Assembly: GCA_046597185.1 (NCBI GenBank)
Contig: JBKJLF010000011.1
Span: forward strand, 1-12,595
Source of the DNA: CAMBDR01 sp046597185
Lineage (GTDB): Bacteria; Pseudomonadota; Gammaproteobacteria; Burkholderiales; Burkholderiaceae_D
Length of the DNA stretch: 12,595 nt
Reading direction: 5' to 3'
A program made the translations under genes and the position numbers. The notes below the pieces were generated by a model, which did no database searches, was not told the DNA's origin, and worked only from the letters and a program-made list of their open reading frames with translations. Positions 7,054 to 12,595 of the stretch are shown here, in pieces (within the stretch, counting starts at the first letter, position 1; the number at the start of each line of letters is the position of its first letter).

Positions 7054-7392
7054 TTAGCGTTTGGTGAGCTTGGGGCCGACATACACAACATAGAGTGGTT
7101 CATTGGCACGAATCGGATCGGAAAAATGGACCCGCAATTGGGGTGTTTGCACTTTGCCGTGCCAAGGACAAAACAGTGTTTGGGTGGGGGCGCCAGGGTG
7201 GTTGAAGGTGAGTTCTTTGCCGAATTCATTTTTTTCGCTATCTGACGAGTCAGAAAACATTGCGCCGTGCCCACCGCCTTCCTTTTTGCCAGTAAAGAAA
7301 TCTTGGTAAATGGTATTGCCTTCGGCGGTGCGCTGGCCTTTTTCGTCAAAACAAACTTTAAACCGATTCAATATTTCCAGTACGGCACGCAT
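7054..7392 (-). CDS. Small conserved-looking hypothetical protein downstream of the ATPase gene
   Basis: Not recognised by family. The frame encodes 112 aa from ATG 7392, which overlaps the end of the ATPase reading frame by 25 nt. It is rich in Gly, Lys and Phe (DFFTGKKEGGGHGAMFSD) and ends LYVVYVGPKLTKR; the composition and TLFCPWHGK/QTPQLRVHF blocks look like real protein, not shadow frame. The same frame stays open upstream of the ATG to about 7483 and reads sensibly (INDLAREKRPIQ) while the ATPase frame there does not. This gene may therefore have begun earlier, at ATG 7478 or 7472 in the ATPase frame, with a one-base deletion near 7420-7435. Two genes with an overlap, or one broken gene, are both possible. 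No function is proposed. Confidence 0.5.
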   Translation of the reverse strand: MRAVLEILNRFKVCFDEKGQRTAEGNTIYQDFFTGKKEGGGHGAMFSDSSDSEKNEFGKELTFNHPGAPTQTLFCPWHGKVQTPQLRVHFSDPIRANEPLYVVYVGPKLTKR

Positions 7393-8679
7393 TTGAATGG
7401 GCCGTTTTTCCCGAGCCAGGTCATTAATGCCCGTCGTTCGCTGGCAGCAAGTGCGGCAACGGCTTGTGGCATGGTCATATTATCAAACTGATCGAAAAAG
7501 CCGTCTGGCCAGGTATCGACATTGCCTGTGCTGTCCAACTGTGGGCTGAGTACCTGTGCCTGATTGTCAGCCCGTGGCCGAAAGAAATGAAGTGCTACCT
7601 GTTCGGGGGCGAGCTGCGCGTCTTTGACGGCACGGCGAATGCCGTTTAGCACGTGGTCGCTATGGGTTTCCACGATTACTTGCACACCCGCCTTGGCTAC
7701 CTCTGCCAAAAACTGCCCCATGCGCGCTTGCCCGGCAGGGTGCAGGTGGACTTCCGGGTTTTCGATTAACAGAATATCGCCCACTTTTGCAGAGAGTGCG
7801 GCAATAATGATGGGCAAGATTTGGGTCAGGCCAAACCCTACATGTAATGGGCGGTGGAAGCTGGTATCGTCCGAGGTGCGTAAGCCCAGTGTGACGGCAT
7901 TGGCTTGAGGGATTTGCAATACTTCCAGGCCGCAACCGGGGAAAAACTGGCGCATGCGCGCTTCTACTTGGCGTAGGCGCGTTGGCGGCGCATCCGCAAG
8001 GATCAAATCATCCAGAACCCGCTGGTCGCGGCCTAAATGCAGGACGCTTAATGCATGTTCGCCAGCGGGGCCGACTACCGTGGCAGTTTCGTCGAGGGGG
8101 GTAAAATTCACGTGGGCCAATTCGTTCGGCGGTAATGTAGCTCAGCCGGCGTAGGCGGGATGGTAATGTGGAATCGATCACATTGGGTGGCTGACCGTCA
8201 AGCGGAGCCGGAAGCAGGTATTGCAAGCGCGTTGGCTGGCTTTGTTTTGATCCATTCACCGTGACATGATCCACCGCCATCGACATTTCCGCACGCTCGC
8301 TTGAGGAAAACGACCAGTGATAGCGCTGGTCGTCATCCACAATCCCGATTTCAATTGTGTGCCTGCCATGCACTTTGTCAACCACATCGCCAATGGCAGA
8401 AATGAATTTGCTGTCGGCCATCAGAGTCTGGAAAGCGGTGTTGAAGTCCGATGCGTGCGCTCGCACCACCGCTTCGGAACGAGTTGCCATCACTGTTGCC
8501 ATGACATCCCAAAGTGCAGCATTGAAAACGCTACGGTTGGCGTTGTCCTCGGTGTGCTTCCTGAAAGCATGGCGGTCAAATAAAGCGATATTGGCGGGTT
8601 CTGGCCGATGCATACGACGTGCGCAATGGTTTTGAATATGAGGGAAGTGATGAAGTGACTTAAGACCTGTGCGAACAGG
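7368..8679 (-). pseudogene. Remnant of a DUF3696/COG4938-type AAA (ABC-like) ATPase, truncated and frameshifted
   Basis: C-terminal half of an ATPase of the AAA15/21 (OLD-like, ABC-type) kind with the DUF3696-type end. Present: a signature-like HVGFGLTQILPIIIAA, Walker B DILLIENPEVHLHP, and the switch His in VIVETHSDHVLNGIRR, followed by WPDGFFDQF near the end. Missing: the N-terminal half with the P-loop; the open frame begins at 8679 directly after the junction with another broken gene. The first ~190 codons (…SYITAERIGPREFYP) and the rest (DETATVVGPAGEHA…) lie in different frames, meeting at a run of six C (8096-8101). With five C the protein reads FYPLDE without a break. Without a P-loop it should not hydrolyse ATP. 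Such ATPases occur in defence-like and accessory loci; no specific role is claimed. Confidence 0.82.
8096..8101 (-). other. Homopolymer frameshift site (six C) in the ATPase remnant
   Basis: The minus strand reads TTTTACCCCCCTCGAC here. The reading frame 5' of the run ends FYPP and then loses similarity; the frame 3' of it starts DETATVVGP. Removing one C gives the uninterrupted FYPLDETATVV. It may be a real mutation, a sequencing or assembly error in a homopolymer, or a slippery site; the sequence alone does not tell these apart. Confidence 0.75.
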
Positions 8680-8681
8680 TC
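8664..8681. repeat. Perfect 7-bp hairpin at the junction of two broken genes
   Basis: GACCTGT-GCGA-ACAGGTC: two perfect 7-bp arms and a 4-nt loop. It lies exactly where recognisable nucleotidyltransferase sequence stops (DVDVLL) and the open frame of the truncated ATPase begins. There is no following T-run, so it does not look like an intrinsic terminator. It may mark a recombination or element end. Confidence 0.6.
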
Positions 8682-8734
8682 AAGAGCACATCCACATCGC
8701 TGCCTGCGTGTTCTTCGCCGCGCGCCACCGAGCC

Positions 8735-8760
8735 AAAAATCAGGGCGGCGTTGATTTATT
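8735..8760 (+). repeat. Direct repeat copy A (partner at 9190-9213)
   Basis: Within this stretch, AAAAATCA and GCGTTGATTTATT occur identically in the copy at 9190-9213. The two differ by one G/A substitution and one extra G between these blocks. In this copy the repeat codes the end of the winged-helix part, the TAA, and the first codons of the nucleotidyltransferase domain on the minus strand. Confidence 0.65.
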
Positions 8761-9189
8761 GTTTCAATGGTAACAGCGCATTGCGCACCACATCAGCCAA
8801 GCCGGAAGTTTTGCGTAAAATGCTGGCCAGTTCTGTGAAAATCGGATTGTGCTGATTGGCGCGAAAATGTAATTGGTTGCCCACTTTCTCACGCAGCAGC
8901 AAGCCTGCTTGCGCCAGTTTGTCCAATTCTTTGTGTAGCGTGCCCGCTGAGGTGGCGGTCAGGCGCGCAATCTCCCGCACGTGGTAGTGCTGATCCGGAT
9001 GTAGCAGCAACAAGCCCAGTACGCTGCCACGGTAATTGCCAAAAAGTAAGGATGCGAGCATAGTGTAGTGTTTTTGGAGACGAATGTAACTAATTCTAAT
9101 ACATTTTGCGGCGTGCTGCCAATTTTCATCACTTCCCAATCCACGCAGCACCAACTCCGGGCAAATGCATTCTTTTTATTTGGATTTTC

Positions 9190-9213
9190 TAAAAATCAAG
9201 GCGCGTTGATTTA
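9190..9213 (+). repeat. Direct repeat copy B upstream of the winged-helix gene
   Basis: Near-identical to 8735-8760 and in the same orientation, so the two copies bracket the winged-helix gene about 450 bp apart. This copy is in the intergenic region between the winged-helix gene (-) and the Bro-N gene (+). The rest of this ~208-nt intergenic region (9062-9269) is AT-rich and should hold the divergent promoters, but no convincing -35/-10 pair was found. Confidence 0.6.
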
Positions 9214-9269
9214 TTATCGGCTTTGGTTTAATTTAGTCCTGTCTATTTCGTTAAAGTATTGGATGGTAA

Positions 9270-10112
9270 ATGAGTGCATTACTTTTGTTCGAGGAAAAGC
9301 TGGTTCGGCGTGTTTGGGATGAATCGGCACAAAAATGGTATTTTTCGATTGTTGATGTGATTGCAGTCCTCACTGACAGCGTTGACCCTGCCTCGTATTG
9401 GCGCAAGCTTAAGGAGCGCTTGAAAAAGGAGGGTAATGAAACCGTGACAAATTGTCACGGGTTGAAAATGAAGGCCGCTGACGGCAAAATGCGCTTTACC
9501 GATGTGGGCGATGCCCAGCAGTTGCTGCGTTTGATTCAGTCTGTGCCATCACCCAAAGCAGAACCTTTCAAACGCTGGTTGGCCAAGGTTGGCCATGAGC
9601 GCTTGGAGGAGATCGAAAACCCCGAACTGGCCGCACGGCGGATGCGTGAGATTTATCAGCAAAAAGGCTATTCCGAAGAATGGATCGAAAAGCGCATGCG
9701 TGGCATTGCTGTGCGGGACGAACTGACGGATGAATGGCGCAATCGTGGCGTAAAAGAGCGGCTGGAATTTGCTATCTTGACTGCAGAAATCAGCAAGGCT
9801 ACGTTTGGGATGTCCCCTTCCGAATACAAGGCGTTCAAAAAGCTGCAAAATCCCAAGGATAATTTGCGTGACCATATGACCGATCTGGAATTGATTTTTA
9901 CCATGCTGGGTGAGGCATCGACCACGGAGATCGCCAAAAAGAAGGACGCCCAAGGATTTGCACCCAACAAGCGTGCGGCACAAGCGGGTGGGGCAGTAGC
10001 TGGCAATGCGCGGCGAGCGTTGGAGCATCAGACTGGCGCGAAAATAGTAACCCCGGAGAATTATAAAGAATTGGCGCAGAGTACGCCCAAGAAGCGCAAA
10101 CTCAACAATTGA
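9270..10112 (+). CDS. Bro-N domain protein, phage antirepressor-like/DinD-like
   Basis: Intact 280-aa protein. Residues ~5-105 match the Bro-N DNA-binding fold (LFEEKLVRRVWDES…WYFSIVDVIAVLTDS…YWRKLKERL…RFTDVGDAQQLLRLIQSVPSPKAEPFKRWLAKVG), the domain of phage antirepressors and baculovirus BRO proteins. The helical, highly charged C-terminal half (EIENPELAARRMREIYQQKGYSEEWI … TFGMSPSEYKAFKKL) resembles the second half of DinD-like and prophage antirepressor proteins in chromosomal genes. GGATGG at 9261-9266 is a close, weak ribosome binding site. It is divergent from the broken winged-helix gene and convergent with the group II intron. No phage genes are beside it, so it is an orphan here. Likely a DNA-binding regulator; its target is unknown. 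Confidence 0.78.
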   Translation: MSALLLFEEKLVRRVWDESAQKWYFSIVDVIAVLTDSVDPASYWRKLKERLKKEGNETVTNCHGLKMKAADGKMRFTDVGDAQQLLRLIQSVPSPKAEPFKRWLAKVGHERLEEIENPELAARRMREIYQQKGYSEEWIEKRMRGIAVRDELTDEWRNRGVKERLEFAILTAEISKATFGMSPSEYKAFKKLQNPKDNLRDHMTDLELIFTMLGEASTTEIAKKKDAQGFAPNKRAAQAGGAVAGNARRALEHQTGAKIVTPENYKELAQSTPKKRKLNN

Positions 10113-10182
10113 ACTGGTGCGCACAGTGGCGGTTCACCTGCGGACACAATGAATGTGCTTGATCGGTGGTAGGTGTTATAAG

Positions 10183-10218
10183 TTAATAAGTGGCTTTGCC
10201 CGCACTCTTGTAGAAAGG
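10183..10218 (-). other. Possible end of the gene interrupted by the group II intron (3' exon)
   Basis: Immediately after the predicted intron end the minus strand reads PFYKSAGKATY and then TAA at 10183-10185. The intron's last bases AAC would extend this to NPFYKSAGKATY. If the intron sits in a coding sequence this would be its last codons, but the 5' exon lies outside the window and the fragment is too short to identify. The other bases between the Bro-N stop and the intron (10113-10182) show nothing recognisable. Confidence 0.25.
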
Positions 10219-10257
10219 GTTGGGTAAGTCCCTGCCATTACTGGCAGGGACTCCCCT
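10219..10257 (-). ncRNA. Group II intron domain VI with branch-point A
   Basis: Minus-strand hairpin AGTCCCTGCCA / TGGCAGGGACT (11 bp) closed by a GTAA loop, with a lower GGG/CCC stem. An unpaired A at 10225, between the two stems, is the expected lariat branch point. The intron end follows it. Confidence 0.8.
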
Positions 10258-10259
10258 AA

Positions 10260-10293
10260 GAACCGTGCATGCACCTTTCAACGCACACGGCTC
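10260..10293 (-). ncRNA. Group II intron domain V (catalytic core)
   Basis: A 34-nt hairpin, the standard domain V size: minus strand starts GAGCCGTGTGCG, has a GAAA tetraloop, and ends GCACGGTTC. The AGC catalytic triad is present near the 5' side, paired to the GUU on the 3' side, and the mid-stem bulge is in place. The ribozyme core appears intact even though the encoded protein is broken. Confidence 0.92.
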
Positions 10294-10314
10294 AAGTCGC
10301 TACGAAAGCACTTG

Positions 10315-12011
10315 TTAGCACCCGGTTTTACAACTGTTTTTGGATGTGGCAGTTTTTTCTTTTTCTCTTTCATGGCACTTGAGATGTTTCATTTCCAGAT
10401 TACTTAAAGCATCTGTCCCACCTTCAGATTCTTTCACAATACGACTGACAGTCCAAGGACTGGCAAAAGTGATCGGTTCCTGACAAATGGTGCAACAGCA
10501 GTCCTGCCTTTGCCACACGCGGTAAAACTTTGCTTTTCCCCTTGATGATCCACGCATTTTCTGAACCCAACGGTTCTCGAAGTACGGTTCCCATTCGGGG
10601 TCGTGCGGATTGGCGGCGGCTTTGATTTTGACATGCCGCTGTATTGGCGTGTCTGCCTCGTTTAGCAAGACCATTTCTTTGATGGTTCCATCCTCTTGTT
10701 TTTCTCTGGCGGCAAAGACCCAATTTCTTGAACCCCGGACTTTAAAATACTTGTCCTTGATCCAGCATGCACCCTTGTTTGGGTGCCGCCGTACCGCCCA
10801 GCGCCACAGCATTGACCAGACCATGCTATCTATCCGCACAAAGGCCTTTTTCGCGACGACATGGCGGTGATAGTTCGCCCAACCCCTTAGAACCGGATTG
10901 AGTAACCCTATCAAATTTGCTTGTTTCGCCGTTGCATTGGCCTTGATGATACCCCTGAGTTTATCAAGGTGGGCCTTGATATTCGCTTTCGACGGCTTAG
11001 TAAGAAATTTGCCGTTATACTTGCGGATGTTCCACCCAAGGAAGTCGAATCCTTTCGTAATATGCGTTATTTGGGTCTTTTCTGGTGACAGGATTAACCC
11101 CCGTGCCGCCAAGAATTGAACCACCATGGGCTTGACCTCCTGTTCCAACCATTCTTTCGAGCTGGCCGTAATAATGAAATCATCTGCATAACGCACCATG
11201 TTCATTTTCAAGCCTTGGTTCTTTGCCTTGGGGAATTTTTCCAAAAGCATTGTTTCAAGGCCATCCAGTGTCATGTTTGCCAGGACGGGGCTGATGATAC
11301 CCCCTTGCGGGGAACCCGTCTCTGTGGGAAAGAGCTTGTTTTGATACACGTATCCCGCTTTAAGCCACAACCTTAATATTGCTTTGTCCATCGGAATGTT
11401 AGCAATCATCCAGTCATGACTGATATTGTCGAAACAGCCTTTGATGTCGGCCTCCAGCACCCACTGCGCATGATTTCTGCGAGCCAAAACGATGTAGCAT
11501 TGTGTCTGAGCGTCGGCAGTAGCACGCCCCGGCCAGCGTGGCCCGACCTGAATCCGTAAGAATTCGGGTCGGCAGTGGTTTCCGCAATCGGTTCCAACGC
11601 CAGCAGGTACAGCGCTTGCATGGCGCGGCATTTCATGACGGGTATGCCCAGTGGCCTTGTCTTGCCGTTTTTCTTCGGAATCAGTACCCTCCGAAGGGGA
11701 AGCGGCGAATAACCCCGCCGCTTCAACGACCTTATCGCGTTGGCCTTCGCACCCGGTGTTTTCCATATAACGCCGTCAACACCCGGTGTATTTTTGCCTT
11801 TATTGCCAGTCACTCTTTTCACGGCTAATGCGCTGCCGCTAAATGAGTGGGTCAGCAGCCATTGCAAGGCTTTCACCTTGTTGTGTCTGCCTTCCTGTGT
11901 TGCCTTCACAATACGCGCTTGCAGCCCTCTTACTTGCCGTTGAACCTTTGCCCAGTCGATACCGGGCCACGACACGCCAGAAGGCGCACGCGCCAATGTT
12001 GCTGCACTCAT
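10315..12011 (-). pseudogene. ltrA: Group II intron reverse transcriptase/maturase (LtrA-like), frameshifted, with altered HNH domain
   Basis: Starts at ATG 12011 (MSAATLARAPSG), with GGAGG about 9 nt upstream. The 5' frame runs through LQWLLTHSFSG, RVTGNKGKNTPGVDGV, PLPLRRVLIPKKNGKTRPLGIP and SYGFR, the N-terminal RT blocks. The protein resumes in another frame at RATADAQTQCYIVLARRN, with DIKGCFDNISHDWM, PQGGIISPVLANM and the catalytic YADD (11179-11190). Then come domain X (FDFLGWNIRKYNGKFL, LRGWANYHRHVVAKKAF) and a C-terminal HNH endonuclease domain (CCTICQEPI … GGTDALSNL … HLKCH). The frames separate near 11525-11560, where family spacing suggests about 14 extra nt. In the HNH domain, the usual HHIV reads SRIV (10441-10446). 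Splicing and mobility would need a maturase from elsewhere. Confidence 0.92.
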
Positions 12012-12592
12012 TTGCTTTCCCTCCGTTAAAATGGTTCTACAAACTCTCTTGTGAGGAGAGACCATAGGGAAGTCTGCCCGCTTTCGCGTGGGATGATGTT
12101 GCAACCCTTGGCCGCCTCATTACAAGGCGGCACTCGCTTTTCCCCCTTTCCTTTACCCGCACCGCCATGGGCAAACCTTGCGGCCTGCTGTCCCCGAGGG
12201 GAGCGATACGGGCTTACCACGTTCCGCTTGCAAAGCATGTCGGGTTAGGTGCCTGCTCTCGACCGGGAGGATTGTGGATCACGACAGCGCAATAATGAGA
12301 CGCAGTTCCCCCTCCATTACCATTTTGGTTCAAGCGTAAAAGCCACTTCCGCTTGTTCATAGTTACGATCTTTATCACAGATTCAAATACTTTCACCATA
12401 CCGACTATCTAGCACTTATCCGGCTTATGGCTGCCAGAAAGGTGCGCCTCTTGCGATTTGCACCCCACACCTTGCGGTGTTTTGTTACTTTGTCAGAGCC
12501 GCTCTTTATTCAGGCCCCTAGATTCACCCGGTGATACGGGTGGTTCCTTTCAATTAAGTGGAACAACTTTAACAAGCGACTTCGTGTCGCAC
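12012..12592 (-). ncRNA. Group II intron 5' domains (I to start of IV)
   Basis: The stretch between the 5' splice site and the maturase start has no credible gene. It holds several short complementary arms (for example GCGACACGAAGTCGC at the 5' end, GCCGCCTTGTAATGAGGCGGC near 12110-12130, CACCGCAAGGTG near 12469-12480), as expected for folded intron domains I-III. Small open frames here are incidental. Exon-binding sites could not be assigned because the 5' exon is missing. Confidence 0.75.
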
Positions 12593-12595
12593 CAT

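Larger units (their letters stand above)
8660..9061 (-). pseudogene. Winged-helix DNA-binding protein fused to a nucleotidyltransferase domain, interrupted and truncated
   Basis: Residues ~1-100 from ATG 9061 (MLASLLFGNYRG) form a winged helix with HVREIARLTATSAGTLHKEL as the helix-turn-helix and LLLREKVGNQLHFRAN as the wing. This part ends at an in-frame TAA (8756-8758). The same frame continues directly with INAALIFGSVARG and ends at DVDVLL, the GSxxxG…SDxD motif of Pol-beta-type (MNT) nucleotidyltransferases. Such winged-helix/NTase fusions are a known architecture, so the TAA is most simply a CAA-to-TAA nonsense change. Six unrelated codons follow DVDVLL to a stop at 8660-8662, so the rest of the NTase domain is missing. 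The N-terminal part could still be made as a free ~101-aa DNA-binding protein. No good ribosome binding site is seen before ATG 9061, and the frame is open upstream to at least a GTG at 9154. Confidence 0.8.
10219..12592 (-). mobile_element. Full-length group II intron (chloroplast-like class, with maturase in domain IV)
   Basis: Retroelement of about 2374 nt that splices as a ribozyme and moves by reverse transcription. On the minus strand it opens with GTGCGAC at 12592, matching the GUGYG consensus. The ~580 nt before the maturase start (12012-12592) are structured, non-coding intron domains I-IV. The maturase follows, then domain V (10260-10293) and domain VI (about 10222-10257). The predicted 3' end, ACCCAAC at 10219, puts the bulged A of domain VI (10225) seven nt from the end, as usual for group II introns. 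The 3' boundary is good to about 2 nt; only ATG of the 5' exon is in view. Confidence 0.9.

Noticed and set aside
8642..9137. 13-bp perfect inverted repeat GGGAAGTGATGAA (8642-8654) and its complement (9125-9137) around the winged-helix gene
   Set aside because: A 13-bp match somewhere in a 12.6-kb window is expected by chance, and the arms do not coincide with gene breakpoints, so it is not called as element ends.
12026..12595. Short open frames on both strands in the intron 5' region
   Set aside because: They overlap folded intron domains, have no ribosome binding sites and no protein-like composition.
1..12595. CRISPR arrays, tRNA or rRNA genes, IS transposase genes
   Set aside because: No regularly spaced repeats, cloverleaf with T-loop consensus, rRNA-like blocks or DDE transposase frames were seen; the only mobile element recognised is the group II intron.

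Overview
The window carries one intact bacterial operon followed by a damaged accessory region and a complete group II intron. Bases 198-6998 (+) encode nine co-directional, mostly overlapping genes in the order beta, epsilon, AtpQ (AtpI-like), AtpR, a, c, b, alpha, gamma. This is atpDCQRBEFAG, the signature order of the laterally transferred 'N-ATPase' branch of rotary F-type ATPases. The host is probably a beta- or gammaproteobacterium, judged from the N-ATPase type, codon use and a bacterial chloroplast-like group II intron. The genus cannot be determined from this sequence. N-ATPase carriers normally have a second, housekeeping F-ATPase elsewhere in the genome.

The nine ATPase genes look functional. 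Catalytic beta has its P-loop and general-base Glu, alpha has its P-loop and arginine finger, the a subunit has its essential stator Arg, and c carries two membrane carboxylates (E30 and E63). There is no separate delta gene. The b subunit is 266 aa long and its last ~75 residues read like the end of delta/OSCP, so b may supply the delta function itself. Four junctions are ATGA overlaps, two are 11-nt overlaps and two are 2-3 nt gaps, so the operon is tightly translationally coupled. Together the genes would build a membrane rotary pump/ATPase, with AtpQ and AtpR as accessory membrane proteins.

Bases 7054-9061 (-) are accessory genes in decay. From 5' to 3' on the minus strand there is a winged-helix/nucleotidyltransferase gene with a nonsense codon between its two domains. 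It is cut off just after the NTase active-site motif at a perfect 7-bp hairpin. Directly after that lies a DUF3696-type AAA/ABC-like ATPase that lacks its P-loop half and is frameshifted at a run of six C. Last is a small unidentified reading frame that overlaps the ATPase end or was once continuous with it. A near-identical ~25-bp direct repeat brackets the winged-helix part.

Bases 9270-10112 (+) hold an intact Bro-N domain (phage antirepressor-like/DinD-like) gene.

Bases 10219-12592 (-) are a full-length group II intron: 5' GTGCG end, maturase in domain IV, a textbook 34-nt domain V, and domain VI with a bulged branch-point A. The maturase (RT-X-HNH type) is frameshifted between RT blocks, and its HNH motif has Ser-Arg where His-His is expected. 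The intron is therefore probably not autonomously mobile, though the ribozyme core looks intact. Only 3 nt of its 5' exon are inside the window.
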